Assembly: GCA_004554205.1 (NCBI GenBank)
Contig: SFNH01000058.1
Coordinates: 1-11,267, forward strand
Origin: Clostridium sp.
GTDB lineage: Bacteria; Bacillota; Clostridia; Lachnospirales; Lachnospiraceae
DNA length: 11,267 nt
Direction: 5' to 3'
Part shown: positions 4,863 through 11,018 of the stretch, one piece after another
Layout: the number at the start of each line of letters is the position of its first letter
How positions within the stretch are numbered: the stretch's first letter is position 1
Notes under the pieces: generated by a model
Databases searched by the model: none
Told to the model about the DNA's origin: nothing
Seen by the model: the letters and a program-made list of their open reading frames with translations, nothing else
Program-made: the position numbers and the translations under genes

Positions 4863-6104
4863 TTACGAGTACATAAGTCCCGGCATTTTTACTTTGTCCC
4901 GGCCATCTCCGGGCATCTTCAAGTCACCGAGTAAGCAGGCGTATGTGATGGCGCTCTTACCGAAGCGGCCACGGAGATTCTCGATGGTATCCTCCAGCCG
5001 CTCCCGGCGATCACGCTTCTCATTATCGACAAAAATCGACAACTGCTCCTCGTCGGCCTTCGGGACCAAGTCAATGGCCCGAATACAAACGGCGCGGACC
5101 TTCTGTGTCCAATGATACCGCTCTTGAAAGAGCTTAAATCCGGCAGCAGTCAATTCGCTGGGGAGCTGTGTGCGGAACGGCAACTTGCACTGGCATTGCA
5201 TCCCGGACAGGTCGTTTGCCCTGATCCAAAGCTGCACACCTCGCGCAGTCAGGCCATGGACGCGAAGCCGATGGCCCACATCCTGCGACAGTTCCAGCAT
5301 CACTTTGAACACCTCCTCTTCATCTTCCAAATCCGCTGTGCAGGTGATCCCATGCCCGACACTCTTTACAGGAGACACAAAGTCCTTATGCATGACCCGC
5401 GACTGATCGGTTCCGTTGGCATAGCGCCAGAGCGCAAGGCCATTTACTCCAAACCATGATCGCAAGAGCTCCGGGGGCGTTTCAGCCACCTGTCCAATGG
5501 TGTGGATACCGTACTTGGCGAGCTTTGCTTCTGTGGCGCGGCCCACGTAGATCATCTCTGATGCGTCCAGTGGCCACACCTTGTCCCGGTAATTCTCCGG
5601 CGTGATCTCCGTGATGGCGTCGGGCTTTTTCATATCCGAGCCCAGCTTTGCAAAGATCTTGTTGAAGGACACACCGACACTGACGGTCAGACCCAGCTCC
5701 TCACGAGTGGCAGTGCGGATCTGCTCTGCAATCTCCATCCCGGTGCCGCACTGATAGCGGCTTGCCGTCACATCGAGCCAGCATTCATCCATCCCAAAGG
5801 GCTCCACCATATCCGTATAGCGATAGTAAATCTCGTGAGCCAAACGGGAGTATTTGATGTACTCGTCATACTGAGGAGGAACAACCACCAGATTGGGGCA
5901 TCTCTGACGGGCCTCCCAGCAGACCATGCCTGTTTTGACTCCTGCGCGTTTTGCCAGATCGGATTTGGCGAGGACGATGCCGTGTCTGTCCTCAACGGAG
6001 CCGCATACTGCCACCGCCTTCCCGCGCAGGGAGGGGTCCAGCATCATCTCGACGCTGGCGTAAAAACTGTTCATATCACTGTGCAGGATTGCCCGTTGCT
6101 GCAT
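4863..6104 (-). CDS. Y-family (UmuC/DinB-type) translesion DNA polymerase
   Basis: 413-aa error-prone polymerase. The palm holds the catalytic acids Asp10 (LHSDMNSFYASVE), Asp106 and Glu107 (FGMDECWLDV), with Tyr15 in the steric-gate position. The SVGVSFNKIFAKLGSDMKKP block (142-161) and the helix-hairpin-helix thumb region (about 185-220) follow. The little finger domain covers roughly 240-345, and QLSIF at 354-358 is a sliding-clamp binding motif, so it probably docks on the host beta clamp. The ATG at 6104 has AGGAGGTG 7 nt upstream. It diverges from the S24 repressor gene, the typical arrangement for a DNA-damage-induced polymerase under a LexA-like regulator. No UmuD ORF is adjacent, but the S24 protein has the same peptidase fold. 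UmuC versus DinB subgroup is not decided by eye; no terminator is evident before the XRE promoter. Confidence 0.95.
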   Translation of the reverse strand: MQQRAILHSDMNSFYASVEMMLDPSLRGKAVAVCGSVEDRHGIVLAKSDLAKRAGVKTGMVCWEARQRCPNLVVVPPQYDEYIKYSRLAHEIYYRYTDMVEPFGMDECWLDVTASRYQCGTGMEIAEQIRTATREELGLTVSVGVSFNKIFAKLGSDMKKPDAITEITPENYRDKVWPLDASEMIYVGRATEAKLAKYGIHTIGQVAETPPELLRSWFGVNGLALWRYANGTDQSRVMHKDFVSPVKSVGHGITCTADLEDEEEVFKVMLELSQDVGHRLRVHGLTARGVQLWIRANDLSGMQCQCKLPFRTQLPSELTAAGFKLFQERYHWTQKVRAVCIRAIDLVPKADEEQLSIFVDNEKRDRRERLEDTIENLRGRFGKSAITYACLLGDLKMPGDGRDKVKMPGLMYS

Positions 6105-6138
6105 ACGGCTTCACCTCCTACGGTTTCCTGTGCCACTA

Positions 6139-6167
6139 ATCATAATTCCCTCAACGCGATAAAACAA
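6139..6167 (-). promoter_or_regulatory. promoter for the Y-family polymerase
   Basis: On the minus strand TTGTTT (6162-6167), 17 bp, TATGAT (6139-6144). The -35 is weaker than that of the divergent repressor promoter. Transcription would start about 28 bp before the polymerase ATG. Confidence 0.6.
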
Positions 6168-6181
6168 GGTCGCATTTGTAG

Positions 6182-6202
6182 AGTATTACGCGAATTTATA
6201 CT
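6182..6202. promoter_or_regulatory. candidate operator between divergent SOS-type promoters
   Basis: AGTAT-N11-ATACT, an imperfect palindrome centred on CGCGAAT, with its right end at the -35 box of the repressor promoter. It sits between the two promoters, where a shared operator for the S24 repressor would be expected. Arms are short and the second copy needed for support was not found. Confidence 0.3.
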
Positions 6203-6230
6203 TGACACGGGTGTTTTCCCTTTATATAAT
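6202..6230 (+). promoter_or_regulatory. consensus promoter for the S24 repressor gene
   Basis: TTGACA (6202-6207), 17 bp, TATAAT (6225-6230): a perfect sigma-A consensus. A small palindrome ACAC-GG-GTGT (6205-6214) lies over the end of the -35 box. Confidence 0.92.
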
Positions 6231-6259
6231 TTGGCCATAAGCAGAAAGGACGGTGCGCT

Positions 6260-7069
6260 ATGAAAGCGAAAGTCATCCCGATCAGTGCTGCACAGGCACA
6301 GGGCTATAACGCCGCAGAAGAAAAAGAGAACAATGTAATCGGCGCACGGATCTCCGAAGCTCGGAAGAAACGTGGCCTGACACTTGCCGATATGAGCGCT
6401 ACCCTTGAGCGTCTTGGCGTGAAGGTCTCGCGCAGCGCAGCCAGCAAGTGGGAAACTGGCGAAACGGTACCGAGCGCCTATCAGCTCGTCGCTGTATTCA
6501 ATGCCCTCGGCATAGAGGATCGCATTTCCTTTTTCATGGATAACTATGTTCCCGCACTGAACGACGCCGGACTCCGAAAGGTTGAGGAATACAAGGCAGA
6601 CCTGATAGCCAGTGGGAAATACAGACCTGCGCCCAAGATCAGCCGTGTCATCCGCTACATCGATATGCCCGTCAGCAATCTGGCGGTTTCCGCTGGTACG
6701 GGTGCATTTCTGGATGAGGGAAACTTCGAGATGGTCAGTTTCCCGGAAGATAAGGTCCCCGAAGGTGCCGACTTCGGTATCCGGGTATCCGGTGACTCAA
6801 TGGAGCCTGTGTATCACGATGGCCAGATCGTATGGGTGCAGGAGTGTGAGCAGGTCGGTATCGGACAGGTTGGCGTTTTCGTTTATGATAATGAAGGCTA
6901 CCTCAAGGTCTATAACGAGCAGGAGCCGGACGAGGACGTCGTTGAGGAATTTACCGATAGCTACGGCACAATCCACCCGCAGCCCGTGATGGAATCGTAT
7001 AATCCGAAGTATGATCCGAGGGTTGTCCGACCCAGTGCAGTTTTTCAGATTGTGGGGCGAGTGCTTTAA
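6260..7069 (+). CDS. LexA/CI-like repressor (XRE HTH plus S24 autopeptidase)
   Basis: 269-aa phage-type repressor. Residues about 27-85 are an XRE HTH (RISEARKKRGLTLADMSATL, VSRSAASKWETGETVP). The linker leads to the cleavage region VSAGTGAF, with the probable scissile bond Ala145-Gly146. The C-terminal peptidase domain carries the nucleophile Ser180 (RVSGDSMEP) and general base Lys216 (GYLKVY), the Ser-Lys dyad of LexA, CI and UmuD. RecA filaments formed after DNA damage should trigger self-cleavage and derepression. An N-terminal extension of about 25 residues precedes the HTH. The ATG at 6260 follows AAAGGA by 9-10 nt and a perfect promoter. Divergent to the Y-family polymerase, it is the likely repressor of that gene and of itself; as a prophage CI equivalent it could also control the wider element (inference). 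Confidence 0.92.
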   Translation: MKAKVIPISAAQAQGYNAAEEKENNVIGARISEARKKRGLTLADMSATLERLGVKVSRSAASKWETGETVPSAYQLVAVFNALGIEDRISFFMDNYVPALNDAGLRKVEEYKADLIASGKYRPAPKISRVIRYIDMPVSNLAVSAGTGAFLDEGNFEMVSFPEDKVPEGADFGIRVSGDSMEPVYHDGQIVWVQECEQVGIGQVGVFVYDNEGYLKVYNEQEPDEDVVEEFTDSYGTIHPQPVMESYNPKYDPRVVRPSAVFQIVGRVL

Positions 7070-7116
7070 GAGTCCCGTTTTTTGGACACCAAAGAGTGTA
7101 GAATGGAGGTGTACAG

Positions 7117-7131
7117 CGGGGATAGTCCCCG
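7117..7131 (+). promoter_or_regulatory. hairpin between repressor and second XRE gene
   Basis: CGGGGA-TAG-TCCCCG forms a 6-bp stem with a 3-nt loop, 12 nt before the GGGGG ribosome site of the next gene. There is no U-run, so termination is unlikely; it may be a processing or stabilising element. Confidence 0.35.
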
Positions 7132-7157
7132 TCAATACAGGAAAAGGGGGTTAGACG

Positions 7158-7430
7158 ATGGACACCATTGCACGACTGAAGGAGCTGACCGCGGAGCGTA
7201 ACATCTCCCTCTACAGGCTTTCACAGATCTGCGATATTTCTTATTCCACTTTGAAGAACGCAGAATCGCGGAACGGCCAGCTTTCCCTTGATTCCATTGA
7301 ACGCATTTGCTTCAAGCTCGATATCCCGCTCTATGAGTTTTTCATGACCGACGAGGATTGGGACGAGATCGAAGCGTATGCCATAAGGAGGATACAGTTT
7401 CATGAAAATGCAGAAAGAGCCGCGATATGA
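7158..7430 (+). CDS. small XRE-family regulator
   Basis: 90-aa protein that is almost entirely an XRE helix-turn-helix: residues about 4-60 (IARLKELTAERNISLYRLSQ, then ISYSTLKNAESRNGQLSLDSIERICFKLDIPLYEFF split over the recognition helices). The C-terminal 25 residues are acidic then basic. The pattern ISYSTLKN...LSLDSIERIC matches the small Cro-like regulators frequent in Firmicutes accessory regions. The start has GGGGG 7 nt upstream. It lies 88 bp after the S24 repressor, probably on the same transcript, and overlaps the next gene by 29 bp. It may be a Cro-type partner that modulates the same operators as the repressor; this is inference. Confidence 0.85.
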   Translation: MDTIARLKELTAERNISLYRLSQICDISYSTLKNAESRNGQLSLDSIERICFKLDIPLYEFFMTDEDWDEIEAYAIRRIQFHENAERAAI

Positions 7431-7896
7431 GGTGGAGCAGTATCTGCTTCCGCAGGAGTTCTACACGTCCGGGCCGATGCTGCTCTCAAAAATAATCGGT
7501 GATGCCAATCCCGTGATGCGGAGCTTTTACGCCAGAGCAGGTGCAGAGAGTATCCGATATAGTTTTGAAGAAACACACAGGGTTTATTACCGAGATGATT
7601 GCTCGGTGCTGGTGATCCGCATTGGAATGCCGGAGCCGGAGCATGATCACTTGTGCAGGGCCGTGTATCTGTGCTACTGCGACAGGAATGGCGAAAACCT
7701 TTATTTCACGTCCGAGCTGGCTGTAACCGGGAAATACCTCCTGTGCTGCAGGCAGGAGGGCTCGAAAATCATGCACATGATTTGTGATGACGCGCCGGAG
7801 AACTCGGCGGACGAATTCGATATGGTAGCGGACCTATATGGAGAGCTGGTGATAAAGGATGGTCTCAGGCAACTTGAAAGTCTATGTGCCAGTTGA
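7402..7896 (+). CDS. unknown 164-aa protein of the polymerase/repressor cassette
   Basis: Unrecognised protein. Begins with a charged segment (MKMQKEPRYEVEQYLLPQEF), then mixed alpha/beta sequence with strand-like stretches (CSVLVIRIGMP, AVYLCYCD, NLYFTSELAV, YLLCCRQEG) and an acidic C-terminus (DAPENSADEFDMVADLYGEL). Six cysteines are scattered, without a clear metal-binding pattern. No signal peptide or membrane segment. AAGGAGG lies 10 nt before the ATG at 7402; an ATG two codons later is possible. It overlaps the XRE gene by 29 bp and the next gene by 38 bp, so translation of all three is likely coupled. The context suggests a role with the S24 repressor or polymerase, but no function can be assigned. 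Confidence 0.7.
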   Translation: MKMQKEPRYEVEQYLLPQEFYTSGPMLLSKIIGDANPVMRSFYARAGAESIRYSFEETHRVYYRDDCSVLVIRIGMPEPEHDHLCRAVYLCYCDRNGENLYFTSELAVTGKYLLCCRQEGSKIMHMICDDAPENSADEFDMVADLYGELVIKDGLRQLESLCAS

Positions 7897-8134
7897 CGTA
7901 GAGTTTCGATCAGACGGCACAATGCTCCCGCGCATCATCGTGTGGGAGGACGGTACTAAATATGAAATCGACCGGGTCCTTGATATCCGGCAGGCGGCTG
8001 CGATGAAAGCCGGAGGTCAAGGCGACCGTTATACTGTAATGATCGACGGGAAGCAGAGCTATCTGTTCTTTGAGCGGAGTGCCAGCCTGACCGGGAACAA
8101 CATCGGTCGGTGGTTTGTAGAACGCAAGCAGTAA
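7859..8134 (+). CDS. conserved 91-aa protein associated with the polymerase cassette
   Basis: Small beta-rich protein: LKVYVPVDVEFRSDGTMLPR, IIVWEDGTKYEIDRVLDIR, a central AAAMKAGGQGDRYTVMIDGK, then YLFFERSASLTGNNIGRWFVE. I recall near-identical short proteins as 'hypothetical' in many gut Clostridia. The order of motifs (expected value of input, WEDG, DRYTV, YLFFE, WFVER) is reminiscent of short proteins found with translesion polymerases, such as DUF6504 near actinobacterial DinB, but homology is not established. The start is uncertain: ATG 7859 has only AAAGG directly against it, and the gene starts 38 bp inside the previous one, so reinitiation or coupling is likely. It ends just before a converging terminator hairpin. 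Confidence 0.75.
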   Translation: MVSGNLKVYVPVDVEFRSDGTMLPRIIVWEDGTKYEIDRVLDIRQAAAMKAGGQGDRYTVMIDGKQSYLFFERSASLTGNNIGRWFVERKQ

Positions 8135-8138
8135 TCAA

Positions 8139-8167
8139 TGCCGGGGAAGGAAACTCCATCCCCGGCA
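8139..8167. terminator. bidirectional terminator hairpin between convergent genes
   Basis: TGCCGGGGA (8139-8147) and TCCCCGGCA (8159-8167) form a 9-bp stem with an 11-nt loop, between the plus-strand 91-aa gene and the minus-strand 154-aa gene. The U-tract is weak on both sides (CCGTTTACTT on plus, TTGATTAC on minus), so efficiency is uncertain. Confidence 0.55.
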
Positions 8168-8187
8168 CCGTTTACTTGGGTTTGGCC

Positions 8188-8652
8188 TTACTTCTCCATT
8201 GCCTCCTCAATGGCAGCTTCGGCGGCGGCAGCGGCGGCTTCCTTTTCGTGCTTCGCGGTCCAGCCGCCTTTCGCCTTTGGAGCATAGGCAGTCTCAAGGC
8301 TGTAGATAATTGCCTGCTCATCGGCAAAGTAAACGCCGGGGACATTCCAGTTATCCTCGGCGTTCCAGCCCATCGTTTTCCTCACGAGATCCACAACGGC
8401 GATGTTGTTGATCTTGATCTGGTATTTCTGTTCTCCCATTGGCTTGGAGAACGAGACGGCGTTAGGCGCGTCCTCCTTGCAGATGCGTACAGCAAACTGC
8501 TTGCCCTTCTGGTCGATGAGGAGCTGCACAAAGGGAGGGTACCCCAGCTCCTGCGCGGTCTGAACGTTGAACTTGACGATGTTGCCCGTAAACGTGACAA
8601 CAGAAGCGGAACGGGTCTTGATGAGGTCAATAACAGTGAATTTTTCCAGCAT
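8188..8652 (-). CDS. conserved 154-aa protein coupled to the serine recombinase
   Basis: Protein of unknown function. The N-terminal ~125 residues are compact and mixed alpha/beta (MLEKFTVIDLIKTRSASVVT, FVQLLIDQKGKQFAVRICKE, QKYQIKINNIAVVDLVRKTM, WNVPGVYFADEQAIIYSLET), followed by an Ala/Glu-rich helical tail (about 135-154). I remember closely similar proteins directly downstream of recombinase genes in Clostridia, without an assigned role. The start has AAGGAG overlapping the recombinase stop, only 6 bp separate the genes, and translation is surely coupled. This context makes a recombination directionality factor or recombinase cofactor a reasonable guess, but the protein has no recognised HTH and the guess is not supported by sequence. 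Confidence 0.8.
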   Translation of the reverse strand: MLEKFTVIDLIKTRSASVVTFTGNIVKFNVQTAQELGYPPFVQLLIDQKGKQFAVRICKEDAPNAVSFSKPMGEQKYQIKINNIAVVDLVRKTMGWNAEDNWNVPGVYFADEQAIIYSLETAYAPKAKGGWTAKHEKEAAAAAAEAAIEEAMEK

Positions 8653-8658
8653 GGTGAA

Positions 8659-9867
8659 TTACTCCTTCTCAATATAAAAATCGCCGTCCTCCTCGATGCT
8701 GTCGGGTGAGAGCGGCTCGGTTGTGATGGAGGATCGTGCGATGATGTCCTCCACATCCTGTTCATCCCACGTCGGGTCAATGATAAAGAATCCGGCAAGG
8801 GGTCCTTTAACGATAAACTTGGGCTTTCTGTTGCGCTGGCCTTTGCGCTTGCGATAGCGTTTTTCCTTGATGATCTGCTGGACCAGCTTCCAGTCAGCTT
8901 TGTCGATGATCGGCGTGTGGTGATCCTCGATGTAGTATTGGGGCTCAATGCCGTTATTCTTTACACATTGATGGGTCAAAGGGTCCAAAGTAACTGTTTT
9001 CTGGCACAGAGCATCGCCGCAGAACTTTTCGTTCTTCAGGATACCAAGCACCGCGCCGGAGCTCCATATAGACAGACCCTTGACCGTGGGGATGCCGCTT
9101 TTGGTAAGCAACTCCGCAATTGCCACGGACGAATAGCCGTTGAGATACAGATTGTAGATGGTACGCACTACATCCGCTTCTTCCTCTACGATCTCCCAAT
9201 CGTGTCCCTTATAGCCGAGGAGCGCCCAATTGGGATAGATGCCCAGCCCTTGCGCTCTTCTGCGTTTGAAGGACCACTTCAGACTGTAGGACTTCTGCTC
9301 GGATTCGCTTTGGGCCACAAGGCTCAATACGGTTACGACCATGTCGCTGCTGCGGTCCAGCGTATTCAGATGCTCGGTCTCAAAGAACACGCCAACAGGG
9401 GGATCGAGCTTGCGGAGCATGAAGATGGTATTCAGGGAATCCAGAACGTTTCTGGCGAAGCGGCTGATCTGCTTTGTAATGATCAGGTCGATCTCTCCTG
9501 CCTTGCACAGCTCGATCATGGCGAGGAACTTCTCTCTGTGTTGCATGGAGGTCCCGGAAATGCCTTCATCAGCGAATATCCCGGCAAACTCCCAATCGGG
9601 GTTTTCCTTGATCATCTTCGTGTAGTTCTGGACCTGAAGCTCATAGCTGCTTGCCTGATTGTCCTCCTCGGTGCTGACCCGGCAATACGCGCAGACCCGC
9701 AGCTTTTTCTTCGACGCTCCCTCATCGGCTTCCTTCGTGGCAGGAATGATCTGCACAGGTTTCACAGGGCCATTCGCGTACACATCTGCGATGCTGTCCT
9801 TTGTGGCCTGCCGCTTCTCAGCGCTCCTGCCACGGGGCCGAAGTGGTTTTTTCGTTGTGATCTTCAT
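8659..9867 (-). CDS. serine recombinase (resolvase/invertase catalytic domain plus recombinase domain)
   Basis: 402-aa site-specific recombinase. After a 55-residue basic N-terminal extension comes the resolvase domain: AYCRVSTEED with catalytic Ser65 and Arg63, then IFADEGISGTS (98-107) and ITKQISRFARN (130-140) with Ser135, Arg136 and Arg139. The long E-helix region spans about 175-205, and the recombinase DNA-binding domain about 208-335 (GIYPNWALLGYK, NGYSSVAIAELL, GAVLGILKNEKFCGDA). Typical large serine integrases run past 480 aa and carry a Cys zinc ribbon and coiled coil; here the protein ends after GPLAGFFIIDPTWDEQDVEDII and an acidic tail. No frameshift is visible. The ATG at 9867 has AAGGAGGTG 7 nt upstream. 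It probably excises or inverts DNA with the downstream partner. Confidence 0.92.
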   Translation of the reverse strand: MKITTKKPLRPRGRSAEKRQATKDSIADVYANGPVKPVQIIPATKEADEGASKKKLRVCAYCRVSTEEDNQASSYELQVQNYTKMIKENPDWEFAGIFADEGISGTSMQHREKFLAMIELCKAGEIDLIITKQISRFARNVLDSLNTIFMLRKLDPPVGVFFETEHLNTLDRSSDMVVTVLSLVAQSESEQKSYSLKWSFKRRRAQGLGIYPNWALLGYKGHDWEIVEEEADVVRTIYNLYLNGYSSVAIAELLTKSGIPTVKGLSIWSSGAVLGILKNEKFCGDALCQKTVTLDPLTHQCVKNNGIEPQYYIEDHHTPIIDKADWKLVQQIIKEKRYRKRKGQRNRKPKFIVKGPLAGFFIIDPTWDEQDVEDIIARSSITTEPLSPDSIEEDGDFYIEKE

Positions 9868-9884
9868 TTCGTTCACCTCCTTAC

Positions 9885-9917
9885 GCAGCCCGGATTGTAG
9901 GCAAAGCCTACGGCTGC
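9885..9917 (-). promoter_or_regulatory. hairpin in the recombinase mRNA leader
   Basis: On the minus strand GCAGCC (9912-9917) pairs with GGCTGC (9885-9890) and GTAGGC pairs with GCCTAC (9906-9911 with 9897-9902), loop TTT, with six unpaired bases on one side. It ends 2 nt before the AAGGAGG ribosome site of the recombinase. There is no U-run, so translational control or RNA stability is more likely than termination. Confidence 0.55.
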
Positions 9918-9937
9918 ATGGAGTCGGCACAAAATTG

Positions 9938-9959
9938 ATTATACCCGAAATACCTACAC
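9938..9959 (-). promoter_or_regulatory. possible weak recombinase promoter
   Basis: A perfect -10 TATAAT (9938-9943, minus strand) stands 71 bp before the recombinase ATG. The -35 is poor (TTCATT at 16 bp), and there is no TGn extension. A promoter of this kind would need an activator or give low basal recombinase levels. It follows the terminator of the next gene, so some promoter must lie here. Confidence 0.45.
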
Positions 9960-9999
9960 AATGAACGGGTCAATTCTCTCAAGTGAGTGCATAAAGGGC

Positions 10000-10033
10000 A
10001 AAAAAATAGAAGTCCCTATTTCGGGACCTCTAT
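10000..10033 (-). terminator. intrinsic terminator after the 102-aa XRE gene
   Basis: ATAGAAGTCCC (10006-10016) and GGGACCTCTAT (10023-10033) form an 11-bp stem with one G-U pair and a 6-nt loop. On the minus strand it is followed by seven T (10000-10006, sharing one base with the stem). It separates the XRE gene from the recombinase. Confidence 0.93.
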
Positions 10034-10042
10034 CGCTGCGAT

Positions 10043-10351
10043 TTATTTGTGGCGCATGGTTTTCATCATGTGGCGCACAGCGTCCTTCTGCTCGGCGGTC
10101 AGGTTGACCCAATCGTCAAAGAGAGCCTTTAGTTCCGGCGTCAGCTCAACGGTATCGCCCTCCGCAAAAAACTGCGAAAGGGAGATCTTGAGTCCTCGGC
10201 AGATAGCCTCCAGCGTTGCCATAGAAGGGACGGTGTTACGCCTGAAAATGTTACCGACCGTACCATCAGACAAACCGCTCTCTTTAGCGAGACGATACGG
10301 CGTCCATCCGCGCTCATTCATCAGCACACGGATTCTTTCGTTGACGTCCAT
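10043..10351 (-). CDS. XRE-family regulator divergent from the DUF1273 gene
   Basis: 102-aa protein with an XRE helix-turn-helix at about 5-60: NERIRVLMNERGWTPYRLAK, SGLSDGTVGNIFRRNTVPSM, ATLEAICRGLKISLSQFF. The C-terminal ~35 residues (ELTPELKALFDDWVNLTAEQKDAV, then a basic end MMKTMRHK) are typical for this common Firmicutes type. The ATG at 10351 has GGGAGGTG 6 nt upstream; an ATG five codons earlier lies within that ribosome site and is rejected. It is the only gene of a short transcript that ends in a strong terminator. The intergenic region with the divergent DUF1273 gene contains promoters both ways and a palindrome over the -35 of the latter, so it may repress that gene and perhaps itself. 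Confidence 0.9.
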   Translation of the reverse strand: MDVNERIRVLMNERGWTPYRLAKESGLSDGTVGNIFRRNTVPSMATLEAICRGLKISLSQFFAEGDTVELTPELKALFDDWVNLTAEQKDAVRHMMKTMRHK

Positions 10352-10375
10352 TATAGCACCTCCCATCCTGCGTAT

Positions 10376-10403
10376 ATTCTACCCGCAAAATGAGTGGTGT
10401 TAA
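10376..10403 (-). promoter_or_regulatory. candidate promoter for the 102-aa XRE gene
   Basis: On the minus strand TTAACA (10398-10403), 16 bp, TAGAAT (10376-10381). Spacing is one base short of optimal. The start of transcription would be about 18 bp before the ATG. Confidence 0.5.
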
Positions 10404-10415
10404 TATGGCAAAGAT

Positions 10416-10446
10416 GTATCGAAACTATCTACAACTTGATAGATAC
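10416..10446. promoter_or_regulatory. candidate operator at the DUF1273 promoter
   Basis: TATCTA-N8-TAGATA (10426-10431 with 10440-10445), with outer GTATC/GATAC (10416-10420 with 10442-10446) as an alternative pairing. It overlaps the -35 box at 10436-10441, so a bound regulator, most likely the divergent XRE protein, would repress the DUF1273 gene. Confidence 0.4.
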
Positions 10447-10464
10447 CCCGATTCCGAATATAAT
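10436..10464 (+). promoter_or_regulatory. promoter for the DUF1273 gene
   Basis: TTGATA (10436-10441), 17 bp, TATAAT (10459-10464), one mismatch pair from consensus at -35 and a perfect -10. The ATG lies only 17 bp after the -10 box, leaving a leader of about 10 nt, so the ribosome site GGAGTGGGGG partly coincides with the expected start of transcription. Confidence 0.8.
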
Positions 10465-10481
10465 GGAGTGGGGGTGTTACA

Positions 10482-10970
10482 ATGACGGAGAGTGAAAAAA
10501 GAATGCACCGATGCTGTTTTACAGGCCACAGGCCACAGAAACTCCGGCGCTCCGAAACAGAGATAAAGGCCGATTTGGAGACCGCCATCCAGCAGGCCAT
10601 CGCTGATGGGTACACGACTTTCATCACTGGCATGGCCTATGGCGTGGACATCTGGGCCGGACAAATCGTCGTGCGCCTGCGGCAGAGTAATCCAAAGCTG
10701 CGCCTAATCGCTGCAGTCCCGTTTCAGGGCTTTGAGGACCGTTGGTCTGCTGATTGGAAACGGGCATACGCCGAGCTGCTGGAGCAGGCTGATATCGTGA
10801 AGTATATTTGCCCCCGGTATAATGCCGGAGCTTATCAGCGCAGGAACGAGTGGATGGTGGATCACTCCAGCCGGGTGATTGCCGTATTCAATGGGGAGCC
10901 AAGCGGGACCAAGAACACGATTGATTACTCCAGACTAAAAGGCCGTTTGGTAATTGAGGTTAGAGCTTAA
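10482..10970 (+). CDS. DUF1273/YpsA-type SLOG nucleotide-binding protein
   Basis: 162-aa protein of the DUF1273 (YpsA-like) branch of the SLOG superfamily, Rossmann-like proteins thought to bind nucleotide-derived ligands. Family motifs: CCFTGHRPQKL (11-21), FITGMAYGVDIWAG (47-60), LRLIAAVPFQGFEDRWS (73-89), YNAGAYQRRNEWMVDHSSRVIAVFNG (113-138, split by helices) and the closing glycine loop PSGTKNTIDYSR (140-151). The glycine-rich GTKNT lies where LOG-type proteins bind phosphate. The ATG at 10482 is favoured by GGAGTGGGGG upstream; homologs often start near the second ATG (10503). The family is common on mobile elements and includes members proposed to sense or make nucleotide signals in defence. 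It is followed by a helicase gene; a joint role is inference. Confidence 0.88.
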   Translation: MTESEKRMHRCCFTGHRPQKLRRSETEIKADLETAIQQAIADGYTTFITGMAYGVDIWAGQIVVRLRQSNPKLRLIAAVPFQGFEDRWSADWKRAYAELLEQADIVKYICPRYNAGAYQRRNEWMVDHSSRVIAVFNGEPSGTKNTIDYSRLKGRLVIEVRA

Positions 10971-11018
10971 ATTTACGCAATTCTTGATAATGCAAGAGTA
11001 GAAAAAGAGGCTCTGATG

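Noticed and set aside
7030..7090. Possible terminator after the S24 repressor (TCCCG followed by six T)
   Set aside because: No convincing stem precedes the T-run; only three G-C pairs can be formed, so read-through to the next XRE gene is more likely.
8917..9900. 327-aa open frame on the plus strand
   Set aside because: Lies opposite the serine recombinase, whose catalytic motifs are unambiguous.
9885..9962. Region upstream of the recombinase as attachment site
   Set aside because: Serine recombinase sites often lie beside the gene, and small palindromes are present, but no core repeat or second end is visible in this window to support an att call.
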